Below the pieces are notes generated by a model. It was not told where the DNA came from. It ran no database searches and saw nothing but the letters and a program-made list of their open reading frames with translations. This document shows, in pieces, positions 1-7,006 of a DNA stretch of 8,506 bases (positions are counted from its first letter, which is position 1; every line of letters begins with the position of its first letter). Location of the stretch: the NCBI GenBank assembly GCA_012797505.1, contig JAAZOZ010000214.1, positions 1-8,506 of the forward strand. Direction: 5' to 3'. Both the position numbers and the translations under genes were made by a program. The stretch comes from Smithella sp. (GTDB lineage: Bacteria > Desulfobacterota > Syntrophia > Syntrophales > Smithellaceae).

Positions 1-10
1 GAAGCAACAA

Positions 11-145
11 TGACAACTTCGTAAAAAGTCATTTTCGCACCCTTTTCGTCATACCGACGAAGGCCGGTATCCAGTAATTACAATAAGTTCTGGACTCCGA
101 CTTTCGCCGGAGTGACGGTTTGAATTCCTTTTTACGGGTTCATCA
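11..145. repeat. MITE-like / REP-like nested inverted repeat
   Basis: The element has two nested layers of symmetry. The outer ends, 11-28 and 128-145, are inverted copies matching at 13 of 18 positions, including a perfect CGTAAAAAG / CTTTTTACG core (20-28 and 128-136). The inner arms, 47-74 and 90-117, form a long inverted repeat (about 20 of 27 matches for 48-74 against 90-116) around an AT-rich spacer (75-89). Each arm also folds on itself: ATACCG/CGGTAT (51-56 with 65-70) on the left and ACTCCG/CGGAGT (94-99 with 108-113) on the right. There is no coding capacity, so if mobile it would need a transposase in trans. The pattern resembles dispersed intergenic palindromes I associate with Desulfobacterota, but copy number cannot be judged from one copy. 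I see no clear target-site duplication. Confidence 0.7.
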
Positions 146-331
146 ATATCGACGGGCAATCGGCCGCTTCTTTCCATTGCGGCCCGCTGCCTGAAAATTT
201 CTCAAACCCTCTTTTTTGCTTTATCGCGCTTTTATCAAGAATTGTTTTCTTAGGCAAGAAATTATTGAGCGAACTTTTCGCAAAATGGAATTCACGCTGT
301 TAATGAAAACATCCGGAATCTCCTTCCCTAC
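146..331. other. intergenic stretch with no recognisable feature
   Basis: I find no gene, RNA or clear motif here. A short TTG-initiated reading frame (216-413) runs through it, but it has no ribosome binding site and its product is unlike any family I know. The stretch probably separates the upstream gene, which is off the window, from the operon promoter. Confidence 0.4.
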
Positions 332-365
332 TCCGGCTTCCCCGTTTTTTCCAGCCGGATTTTTT
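332..365 (+). terminator. candidate rho-independent terminator
   Basis: TCCGGCT (332-338) pairs perfectly with AGCCGGA (353-359) to give a 7-bp GC-rich stem with a 14-nt loop. A run of six T residues (360-365) follows immediately. Hairpin plus T-tract on the + strand is the layout of an intrinsic terminator. It would end transcription entering from a gene left of the window and so insulate the promoter at 452-480. The loop is longer than usual, and no upstream gene is visible to confirm the role. Confidence 0.5.
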
Positions 366-425
366 GACGCCTCCGTGCCGTTTTCCGGACGGGAGACGGC
401 GCCGCTTTTGTGAAAATATCGCCAT

Positions 426-451
426 GAGAATTTTTTTGAGAGAATTTTTTG
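426..451 (+). repeat. AT-rich direct repeat abutting the -35 box
   Basis: GAGAA followed by seven T and G (426-438) is repeated as GAGAA followed by six T and G (440-451), a 14-base period. The repeat ends directly at the putative -35 hexamer (452-457). T-tracts here could act as an UP-like element or a bent-DNA or regulator site, or could be simple low-complexity sequence. The function is inference only. Confidence 0.4.
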
Positions 452-480
452 TTGACAAAGCCGTTAACTTATTTTAAAAA
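452..480 (+). promoter_or_regulatory. probable sigma-70 promoter of the liv/CoA-transferase operon
   Basis: A perfect TTGACA -35 hexamer (452-457) is followed after 17 bases by TAAAAA (475-480), which matches the TATAAT -10 consensus at 4 of 6 positions. Transcription would begin near 487 and give a leader of about 480 nt before livH. GTTGAC (451-456) and GTTAAC (463-468) form an imperfect inverted repeat spanning the -35 box, so a repressor could bind here. It is the best promoter-like sequence I see between the upstream terminator and livH. A weak -10 and the AT-rich background keep confidence moderate. Confidence 0.5.
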
Positions 481-498
481 GTAAAAAAATTTTTTCAC
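481..498. promoter_or_regulatory. operator-like AT palindrome at the predicted transcription start
   Basis: These 18 bases are palindromic except for one pair (483/496): GT, an A-tract, a T-tract, then CAC. They lie immediately downstream of the putative -10 and cover the predicted start site, where a bound repressor would block initiation. Because the core is only A and T runs, the symmetry could arise by chance. No regulator gene is in the window to match it with. Confidence 0.25.
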
Positions 499-966
499 TA
501 TAAGTGCCGATGTTTCGGGGTGCCATAACAAAGCAGCTGAAAAGCGCATGACTGTTGGGAGCCGAATCCTGGAACGCATGTCCAAGCGGTTTTCCTGAAA
601 AGCGAAAAGATAAAACTTCTGAAAGCTTTGGAGGCCTTGTGGCAGCAATCGTTTTTGCGTTAAAACGGATTGCCCGGATTCAGATCAACCTGCCCAATTC
701 CCAAAAGGATGACACACCGCCCCACGGCCATTCACTAACCGTCAGTCATTTTCCATTTTTCAAAAATCTACCGTCCGCAATTTTTCCAACAGCCGCCGGG
801 CCGGAGGTGCTGAAGGTCTGCCGCCGTTGCGTTTTTGCGCGGCGCGCCGGAGGTTTTCCGATCCGGACCTGATCCAGGCGAAGGAAGTGGTTCCCGGGAG
901 AGGGGGAATCTTCTCATTATCGATCCATTGAAAATATTTCGATTCATCCAATGAGGGTAAAAAGGC
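487..966 (+). other. long untranslated leader, no gene recognised
   Basis: About 480 bases separate the putative transcription start from livH. I found no convincing coding region, RNA gene or known riboswitch consensus. A 40-codon open stretch (541-660, stop 661-663) encodes a plausible-looking C-terminal helix (..LLKALEALWQQSFLR) but has no ATG and starts just after an in-frame stop. It may be a gene remnant or chance. Near the 3' end a hairpin can form, 889-895 with 904-910 (7 bp including one G-T pair). Its loop is purine-rich (GGGAGAGG) and it lies about 55 bases before the livH start. A promoter closer to livH cannot be excluded. Confidence 0.4.
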
Positions 967-1842
967 ATGGCGACGTACATCGAGAATGTTCTTGTTTACA
1001 CGTTTGTAATGGGGTCCATTTATCTTCTGCTTGCCCTTGGGTTTTCCCTGATCTGCGGGGTGCTGCGGATTTTCCACCTCGGATACGCCTATATCTTTCC
1101 GCTCACGATTTACGGGACCTGGATGTTCATGTCGGCGCTGGGGTGGCCCCTCATTCCCTCCATTCTCGGGATGATCGTCGTTCAGTTCATTGTTGCCATC
1201 GCGATTTACAAGGGGATGATCAAGCGATACATGACGACGGAGGATGTTTTGCTCACCGCGCTGCTGCTGATTGCGCTGATTGTGGAGCAGGCCGCAAATT
1301 ACTTTTATCCGATTCAGGCGGGGGTTTATCTGGAAACCACGCTGGCCGAAGGCACTTATCAGTTCGGAGACGCCGTGGTGCCCAAGCAGCTGATCATCGG
1401 CTCCCTGATCGCGCTGGCGATGACCGGCGCCTTTGTTTTCTTCTTCGTGAAAACAAAAACCGGCATGGCCATCCGCGCTTTGTCCCAGGATATTTATTCT
1501 TCCAAGATTGTCGGCATCAACGTCGAGACGCTTTATATGTTCACCATGATGCTGGTGCTTTTGCCGGTGATTATCGGCACGCTCATTGTTGCGCCGGTCT
1601 GGGCGCTGGATCCGGGGATGGGGTGGATGTACATGGTGACGGCAATCCTGGTTGCGGTGTTGGGCGGGCTGGGCAACATCAAAGGCACCATTCTGGCCAG
1701 CTTTTTGATCGGATTTGCCCACGCCCTTGTCTGTTTTGTCCTCGGAGAGCCGCGTTTCATGAATTTGTCGGCCTTGATTCTTGTCATGGCCATTTTGATT
1801 ATTCGACCCCAGGGGTTAGCAAGGAGTGAATCGCTATGGTAG
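967..1842 (+). CDS. livH: Liv-type ABC importer permease, LivH-like
   Basis: This 291-residue integral inner-membrane protein is one of two permease subunits of a branched-chain-amino-acid-type importer. About eight hydrophobic segments are visible, starting at residues 5-30. Family hallmarks are MGSIYLLLALGFSLICGVLR near the N-terminus, the cytoplasmic loop IRALSQDIYSSKIVGIN that contacts the ATPases, and AVLGGLGNIKGTILASFLIG near the C-terminus. The usual AHG segment after the first helix is replaced by FHLGYAYIF, so it is a divergent member. The ATG at 967 follows GAGGG (953-957) with 9 bases between. The last 7 bases overlap livM, implying coupled translation. Length is normal for the family. 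The substrate is unknown; amino acid transport should not be assumed from the name. Confidence 0.92.
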   Translation: MATYIENVLVYTFVMGSIYLLLALGFSLICGVLRIFHLGYAYIFPLTIYGTWMFMSALGWPLIPSILGMIVVQFIVAIAIYKGMIKRYMTTEDVLLTALLLIALIVEQAANYFYPIQAGVYLETTLAEGTYQFGDAVVPKQLIIGSLIALAMTGAFVFFFVKTKTGMAIRALSQDIYSSKIVGINVETLYMFTMMLVLLPVIIGTLIVAPVWALDPGMGWMYMVTAILVAVLGGLGNIKGTILASFLIGFAHALVCFVLGEPRFMNLSALILVMAILIIRPQGLARSESLW

Positions 1843-2876
1843 AAACGGAATTAAAACGGGACCGCATCGTCGTCCGGCTGGGAACCAAAAAATGGGAATG
1901 GACCCTGGAACCTCGTTACTGGCGCAACACGCTGATCTGGGCCGTCGTCCTTTTTATCTTTCCGACGGTATCCTACTTCATCAGCCCCGGCCTGATCAAC
2001 ACCATGATTTCGGCCAATATCTATGCCGCCATCGCCATGCCGCTGGCGCTCATGACCATCGGCACGGGGCGAATGAACTTTGGCCCCCAATTTTACATCG
2101 GCGTAGGAGGGTACACGGCGGCGCTTCTGAGCATCGCCTACGGATGGGGCCCGCTGGCCACTTTTCCCTTCGCCGTCCTGATGTCCATGATTTCGGCGCT
2201 GATTTTCAGCCCGCTGGTCATCATGGCGCGCGGTCTTTACTATGTGCTCCTGACGCTGCTGCTCCCGCTGGTTTTCCTGGAAGTGACCTTTATCTATCCG
2301 GATATTTTCAAAGGCGATACCGGCCTCTTCGGCATTGTGCCGCTGTTGGACACCGGAAACGCCAAAAACAATTTTTTGCTGATCGGCTATATTTCCACCG
2401 CCATCATGTTCGCTTATTTGTGGATCATCAACAAGGTCCTGAAATCCCGCTACGGCCTCTTGATGGCGGCGATCAATGACGATGAGGACGTCGCCCATTC
2501 CATCGGCATCAACATCAACAAAATCAAAATTATCGCGTTTGTCTCCGCCTCCACGATGATCGGCATCATCGGATGGTTTTACGCGCACTACTTCAGTTCA
2601 TTTGCCGGCATCACGTATTTACCGCTGACGTTTATGCTGAAAGTCCTGCTGGTGCTGATGATCGGCGGCCGCGCCCAGGTTTTCGGCTGCGTCGTCGGCG
2701 GCTATTTTGTCGCTTTCCTGGAGATGCTGATGATCCGGTACATGGGCCCGATCCAGCCGGTGCTGTTTCCCATTATTCTTCTGGCGCTGCTGTTTATTCT
2801 TCCGGAAGGGCTGTTCGGCATTTATCGAAAGCGCCGTTATCGCGAATATCTGCCAACCATTCACGTGCGGAGGTAG
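1836..2876 (+). CDS. livM: Liv-type ABC importer permease, LivM-like
   Basis: This 346-residue inner-membrane protein is the second permease subunit, expected to pair with LivH. A charged cytoplasmic N-terminus of about 30 residues precedes roughly nine or ten hydrophobic segments. Recognisable LivM features are the GVGGYTAALLS helix in the first third, the coupling loop AAINDDEDVAHSIGININKIK, the segment VLLVLMIGGRAQVFGCVVGG where classical members have IGG.G...GP, and the closing LPEGLFG followed by a basic tail. The GQ.S/AxxFxGIGAY motif is modified to GRMNFGPQFYIGVGGY. A strong ribosome site AAGGAG (1821-1826) lies 9 bases before the ATG, inside the end of livH. livG starts 6 bases after the stop. 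It belongs to the HAAT family, with unknown solute. Confidence 0.92.
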   Translation: MVETELKRDRIVVRLGTKKWEWTLEPRYWRNTLIWAVVLFIFPTVSYFISPGLINTMISANIYAAIAMPLALMTIGTGRMNFGPQFYIGVGGYTAALLSIAYGWGPLATFPFAVLMSMISALIFSPLVIMARGLYYVLLTLLLPLVFLEVTFIYPDIFKGDTGLFGIVPLLDTGNAKNNFLLIGYISTAIMFAYLWIINKVLKSRYGLLMAAINDDEDVAHSIGININKIKIIAFVSASTMIGIIGWFYAHYFSSFAGITYLPLTFMLKVLLVLMIGGRAQVFGCVVGGYFVAFLEMLMIRYMGPIQPVLFPIILLALLFILPEGLFGIYRKRRYREYLPTIHVRR

Positions 2877-2882
2877 AAAGCC

Positions 2883-3629
2883 ATGACTCCATTGTTGAAA
2901 GTGAGCAATCTGGTCAAGCGTTTCGGAGGAATCGTGGCGGTCAACAACGTATCCTTTGAAATTTACGAGGGGGAAACACTGGGTTTTATCGGCCCCAACG
3001 GCGCCGGGAAATCCACCGTGGTCAACTGCCTGACGGGTTATCTTCCCGCGACGTCCGGTAAGATTGAGATGAACGGCGTGGATATTTCGCGCATGAAGCC
3101 GCATGAGCGGGCGCACATGGGGCTTGCCCGAACCTATCAGATTCCGCGCCCTTTCCCGGAACTGACGGCCCTGACCAGCGTTCTGGCCAGTTCCGTTTCA
3201 GGCAAGAAAAGGGTCAACCAGAGTTTTGAGGATGCAATGTACGATGCGACGCATTACCTGGAATTTGTGGGGCTGTTCAGCAAGCGGAATATTCTGGCGC
3301 GCGACCTGACCTTTTATGAACTGAGAATGCTGGAATTGGCGCGTGCCCTGGCCACCACCCCGCAGTTGCTTTTTATCGACGAAGTCATGGCCGGCCTGAA
3401 TCCCGGAGAAGCCAAAAACGCCATCCGAATGATCCGGAAAGCCAAGGAGCAATTCGGCATTACGGTCTTCTGGATCGAGCATGTCATGGCGGTCCTGATG
3501 GAGGCGGCCGACCGGATTGTCGCGATCAATTACGGGGCCAAACTGGCGGAAGGCACACCGGATCAGGTGGTGAACAATGATGAGGTAATCGAGGCGTATC
3601 TGGGCAGAGGTTGGAGGGAATATGCTTGA
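2883..3629 (+). CDS. livG: Liv-type ABC importer ATPase, LivG-like, with degenerate signature motif
   Basis: This 248-residue cytoplasmic ATPase energises the importer as a heterodimer with LivF. Visible motifs are Walker A GPNGAGKST (37-45), Q-loop Q86 in ARTYQIPRPF, Walker B LLFIDE (162-167) with catalytic E167, and H-loop H200 in WIEHVM. The DEVMAGLNP segment is typical of LivG. The ABC signature, normally LSYGQ or LSGGQ, reads LTFYE (142-146), losing the glycine that contacts ATP, while the following RMLELARALA helix is intact. A GGAGG (2869-2873) lies 9 bases before the ATG. The 3' end overlaps livF by 8 bases. The reading frame is undamaged, so the signature change is not from decay of this copy. 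Confidence 0.93.
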   Translation: MTPLLKVSNLVKRFGGIVAVNNVSFEIYEGETLGFIGPNGAGKSTVVNCLTGYLPATSGKIEMNGVDISRMKPHERAHMGLARTYQIPRPFPELTALTSVLASSVSGKKRVNQSFEDAMYDATHYLEFVGLFSKRNILARDLTFYELRMLELARALATTPQLLFIDEVMAGLNPGEAKNAIRMIRKAKEQFGITVFWIEHVMAVLMEAADRIVAINYGAKLAEGTPDQVVNNDEVIEAYLGRGWREYA

Positions 3630-4326
3630 AGTCAGTGATTTGAGCGCGTCTTACGGCGTCATTCCGGCGCTGCACGGCGTCAGTTTCAATGTTCGGCAGT
3701 CGGAAATTGTAACGATCCTGGGGTCCAACGGAACGGGAAAAAGCACGATTCTCAACGTGATCCAGGGCATGATGACCGGCACCAGCGGCAGCGTGATCTT
3801 TCGCGACGAAGCCATTCAGGGCCTGCCGTCCCACAAAATCGTTGACCTGGGCATCGTGCAGGTTCCGGAAGGCGCGAAGAGCTTCCCGTTTATGACGGTG
3901 AAGGAAAATCTGACGCTGGGCGCATACCGGAAAACGTCCTGGCCCAAAAGAAAACAGACGATTCAGTACGTGTACAGTCTTTTTCCGATTTTGAAGGAGC
4001 GCTCCAACATGTCCGCCCGCCTCCTTTCCGGCGGCGAGCAGCAGATGCTGAAAATCGGCCGGGGGCTGATGGCCAATCCGCATCTTCTGATGGTGGACGA
4101 ACCTTCCATCGGTCTGGCCCCGCTCATTGTGGACGAAGTCTATGAAACACTGGGGAAGCTTCGGAAAACGGGACTGACCATTTTATTGACCGAACAAAAC
4201 GCCCTGCGCGCGCTGCAACTGGCCGACCGCGGTTATATCATTCAGGAGGGAAGAATTGTTCTGGAGGGAAGATCGGCGGAGCTGATGAAAAACAATCTGG
4301 TCAAAAAGGCATATTTGGGGAGATAG
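3622..4326 (+). CDS. livF: Liv-type ABC importer ATPase, LivF-like
   Basis: This 234-residue cytoplasmic ATPase is the partner of LivG. Motifs are Walker A GSNGTGKST (34-42), Q-loop Q80 in VQVPEG, a canonical signature LSGGEQQML (135-143), Walker B LLMVDE (155-160) and the family-typical LTEQNA segment, where Q192 takes the H-loop position. The length, and the run of F/MTVKENLTLGAY after the Q-loop, are standard for LivF. The start is fixed by GGAGGG (3613-3618) just upstream and by an 8-base overlap with livG. The first CoA-transferase gene begins 2 bases after the stop, with its ribosome site inside the end of livF, so import and CoA activation appear translationally linked. Confidence 0.94.
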   Translation: MLEVSDLSASYGVIPALHGVSFNVRQSEIVTILGSNGTGKSTILNVIQGMMTGTSGSVIFRDEAIQGLPSHKIVDLGIVQVPEGAKSFPFMTVKENLTLGAYRKTSWPKRKQTIQYVYSLFPILKERSNMSARLLSGGEQQMLKIGRGLMANPHLLMVDEPSIGLAPLIVDEVYETLGKLRKTGLTILLTEQNALRALQLADRGYIIQEGRIVLEGRSAELMKNNLVKKAYLGR

Positions 4327-4328
4327 CG

Positions 4329-5684
4329 ATGGAAGATTATTTTTCTTATACGGCAAAACTTTTCAATCCCGATGAGGCGGACCGGAAGCCGGAAGCGCTC
4401 AAAGGCATCCGGGTGCTGGACTTTTCCCACGTCATCTTCGGGCCGATCGCGGCGAGGCTCCTGGCCGATTACGGCGCGGAAGTGATCAAGCTGGAGCTGC
4501 CTTTTTACGGCGACCTGTGGCGTCCGGCGACGTACTGGGGCAAATACTGGAAGCACTCGAATCCCATCTGGCACAACATCACCAAAAACAAGTATTTTCT
4601 CTCGGTGAACCTGAAGCTCAAGGAATCCAAAGAACTGATCTATCGAATGGTTAAAGACGCGGACGTGGTCATTGAAAACTTTGCGCCCGGGACGGCGGAT
4701 GCCTGGGACATCGGCTATGAGAAAATTTCCAAGATCAATTCCAGCATCATTTTCCTGAGCTGCTCCACCTATGGCCAGTTCGGCCCGATGCGGTATTTCC
4801 CCGGGTGGGACCTTCTGGCCCAGGGCGCGAGCGGCGTGCTGACGCTGAACGGCTATCCGGACACGGACATTTTTTACAAGCTGCCGGACTACGTGGGCGA
4901 CTTCATGCCGGGGAATTTTGCCGCTTTATCGGTGTTGATGGCGCTGTACCACCGGAAGAAAACCGGAAAAGGGCAGTATATCGACATGGCGCAGACGGAA
5001 GGACTGATGAGGACCCTGTTTCATTACACCTATTATTCCGTGACTCAAAAAGCGATCGGCCGCACCGGAAATGTCGATCCCACCATGGTGCCGGCGGCCA
5101 TTTTTAAAACGGCCGACGACAAGTTTCTGGCGCTGGCCTGCGCGACGTCCGAGCAGTTTGAAAATTTTACCCGGGCCATCGGCAGGCCGGAGCTGTCTTC
5201 GGATCCGCGTTTTTCCGATACGCTGGAGCGGCTGAAGCCGGAAAACGCCAAAGCGCTCCATGCAATTGCGGTGGACTGGATTCGGTCGCAGTCCTGCGCC
5301 GATGTCATCCGCCTGGCCGACGATAAAAATATTCCTGCGGCAGAGGTGGCGGACGATTACATGATCGCCAACGAAGAATGGCGCCGCAAGCGCGGAAGCG
5401 TGGTGCTTTTCAAGGATGATGTATATGGCAACTTGGTGATTGCCGGGCCTTCCGCGATGCTTTCCGGAACGCCTTCGCGAACCAAGTGGCTGGCGCGGCC
5501 GCTGGGGTATCACAACCGGTTTGTGCTCAAGAAATTTCTGGGGTTGAGCGAAGCGGAAATTGAAAAGCTGGAAAAGAAAAAAGTCATCGGGACATTTGAC
5601 GATCGGCCGGGACTGAAACCGCCTGTCTATTACGATCTGAGCAAGGATCCCATCTATAACTACGGAAAAGAGGTTGGAAAATGA
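4329..5684 (+). CDS. family III CoA-transferase (CaiB/BaiF type), first of a pair
   Basis: This 451-residue cytoplasmic enzyme of the formyl-CoA transferase/CaiB family is predicted to move CoA from a donor acyl-CoA to a carboxylic acid. Family signatures are GIRVLDFSHVIFGPIAARLL (26-45), LADYGAEVIKLE (45-56), VVIENFAPG ending at residue 121, STYGQFGP, and the catalytic-aspartate segment FPGWDLLAQGASG, where D161 is the expected nucleophile. TGKGQYIDMAQTEGL is also typical. The length is somewhat above the usual 380-430. GGGGAG (4317-4322) lies 6 bases before the ATG. The stop overlaps the start of the next CoA-transferase (ATGA). Substrates are unknown. The family includes carnitine, oxalate, benzylsuccinate and aryl-acid CoA-transferases, and neighbouring an importer suggests the imported acid is the acceptor. 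Confidence 0.9.
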   Translation: MEDYFSYTAKLFNPDEADRKPEALKGIRVLDFSHVIFGPIAARLLADYGAEVIKLELPFYGDLWRPATYWGKYWKHSNPIWHNITKNKYFLSVNLKLKESKELIYRMVKDADVVIENFAPGTADAWDIGYEKISKINSSIIFLSCSTYGQFGPMRYFPGWDLLAQGASGVLTLNGYPDTDIFYKLPDYVGDFMPGNFAALSVLMALYHRKKTGKGQYIDMAQTEGLMRTLFHYTYYSVTQKAIGRTGNVDPTMVPAAIFKTADDKFLALACATSEQFENFTRAIGRPELSSDPRFSDTLERLKPENAKALHAIAVDWIRSQSCADVIRLADDKNIPAAEVADDYMIANEEWRRKRGSVVLFKDDVYGNLVIAGPSAMLSGTPSRTKWLARPLGYHNRFVLKKFLGLSEAEIEKLEKKKVIGTFDDRPGLKPPVYYDLSKDPIYNYGKEVGK

Positions 5685-7003
5685 GCCCCAGGGAAGAAGT
5701 TTACACTCGGCACGGCGGCAAGGGCGGTGATCGGGGAAAAATTCTCGCCGAAATGATGAACGCCGAAGGAAAACCGGAAGTGCTCGACGACATTCTGGTG
5801 CTGGATGTCAGCTCGGCCAATTTTGCGGGCATTGTCGCCGCCAGTTTCTTTGCGGAATTCGGAGCGGAGGTCATCAAAATCGAGCCTCCGGAAGGCGACC
5901 CTGCCCGCCTGATCACGCCGTTCGGCGTGACGGTTCAGGGGGTGGGCGTTCCCTTCATGTTCGAGGGCCGCAACAAACGGTACATGACGCTCGACGTTAA
6001 AAACAATCCCGAAGACAGGAAGGTTTTTGCCCGGCTGTCCAAAAAGGCGGCGGTCGTGATTGAAAGTTTTGCGCCCGGCGAGATGGACGGCTGGGGGATC
6101 GGCTACCGCCAGCTTGTCGCGGAGAATCCGGGGTTGATTTACATCGCGCTTTCCGCCTACGGACAGTACACGGACAAGGCCAGGGAATCCGCGAAAATGC
6201 CGGATACGGACATTACGTCCCAGGCGGGTTCGGGGCTTCCCGCGCAGATGGGCGCGCCGCCCAATGAGCCGGAGCCCTATACGTGGCCTCTGCGCGGCGG
6301 CATGTGGGCGGGGTGGTATATCTCCGGGCTTTCCGCTGCCCTGGGCGGCGCGGTCGCCCTGCTCCACCGGCAAAACACCGGCCAGGGGCAGATGGTGGAT
6401 GTCGCCGGAATGGACTCGTATTCCTCCATGGTCGGCATGCCCGCCACCATCGGTTTTACCTGGGAAAAAGCCCGCCCGCGCATCGGCGTTCTGGACTTCA
6501 TTCTCTATCCCTACGGCCACTGGAAATGCAAGGACGGCTACGTGGCGATCGCCGCGCCGCGGGACCACGATTTCCGGGCGCTCTTGAAGGTTCTGGGTCT
6601 GTGGGAACAGGAGGACGACTGGCGCTATTCGTCGGATCGAATCCCCGATATTCTGGAGCAGGCCATCCATCTGCATAAGATCATCGAAGAGAAAACACTG
6701 CAGTTTACAGCCGACGAGCTGGTGAAGATGGCGCTCAATTACAGCAAAAAATCCGCCCGCTCCAAGTGGCGGGGCGGCGGCGTGCCCATTGTCATGAAGC
6801 TGATGACGCCGGAAGAAGCGATGGAGAATAAACAGTGGCACATCCGCAAGGCGTTTCAGGAGGTGGAAGACAAAAAACTGGGCAAATACACGATCAGCTC
6901 CAATTTTGTAAAAATGTCCGAATCTCCCCCCCGGGTCAAATGGGTGGGAAGCGAAATCGGCGGGGACAATGAATATATCCGGAAAAAATATTTAAACGAT
7001 TAG
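5681..7003 (+). CDS. family III CoA-transferase (CaiB/BaiF type), second of a pair
   Basis: This 440-residue CoA-transferase is distantly related to the preceding one; it is not a recent duplicate. An N-terminal extension of about 35 mostly polar residues precedes the fold. Signatures are DDILVLDVSSANFAGIVAAS, FGAEVIKIEPPEGDPAR, ESFAPG (128-133), GWGIGY, SAYGQYTD and MPDTDITSQAGSG, where D177 aligns with the catalytic aspartate of the first enzyme. TGQGQMVDVAG and the DGYVAIA segment are also typical. GAGG (5670-5673) lies 7 bases before the ATG, and the 4-base ATGA overlap with the upstream gene suggests 1:1 synthesis. The two may form a heteromer, as BbsE/BbsF do in benzylsuccinate activation (established precedent; inference here), or act on separate steps. 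Confidence 0.9.
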   Translation: MSPREEVYTRHGGKGGDRGKILAEMMNAEGKPEVLDDILVLDVSSANFAGIVAASFFAEFGAEVIKIEPPEGDPARLITPFGVTVQGVGVPFMFEGRNKRYMTLDVKNNPEDRKVFARLSKKAAVVIESFAPGEMDGWGIGYRQLVAENPGLIYIALSAYGQYTDKARESAKMPDTDITSQAGSGLPAQMGAPPNEPEPYTWPLRGGMWAGWYISGLSAALGGAVALLHRQNTGQGQMVDVAGMDSYSSMVGMPATIGFTWEKARPRIGVLDFILYPYGHWKCKDGYVAIAAPRDHDFRALLKVLGLWEQEDDWRYSSDRIPDILEQAIHLHKIIEEKTLQFTADELVKMALNYSKKSARSKWRGGGVPIVMKLMTPEEAMENKQWHIRKAFQEVEDKKLGKYTISSNFVKMSESPPRVKWVGSEIGGDNEYIRKKYLND

Positions 7004-7006
7004 AAG

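Noticed and set aside
371..406. GC-rich small inverted repeats after the terminator (such as GCCGT 377-381 with ACGGC 396-400)
   Set aside because: Stems are only 4-5 bp with several competing pairings, and no T-run follows directly; not distinguishable from chance.
216..413. 65-codon TTG-start reading frame
   Set aside because: It has no ribosome binding site, overlaps the terminator hairpin, and has low-complexity, non-protein-like composition.
541..663. 40-codon open stretch ending LEALWQQSFLR
   Set aside because: It has no start codon and follows an in-frame stop at 538-540. It could be a remnant, but evidence is too thin to call a pseudogene.
555..872. 105-codon TTG-start reading frame in the leader
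   Set aside because: It has no Shine-Dalgarno sequence and no recognisable domain; its composition looks like translated non-coding DNA.
760..1722. 320-codon minus-strand reading frame opposite livH
   Set aside because: It is rich in His, Arg, Gln and Asn with no domain, as expected for the antisense shadow of a membrane-protein gene.
951..1829. 292-codon reading frame starting at ATG 951
   Set aside because: It is out of frame with the clear LivH product, and its sequence is full of His/Arg/Gly/Asp without membrane segments.
5660..6841. 393-codon minus-strand reading frame opposite the second CoA-transferase
   Set aside because: The + strand frame has full family III motifs; the antisense one has none and an Arg/His-rich composition.
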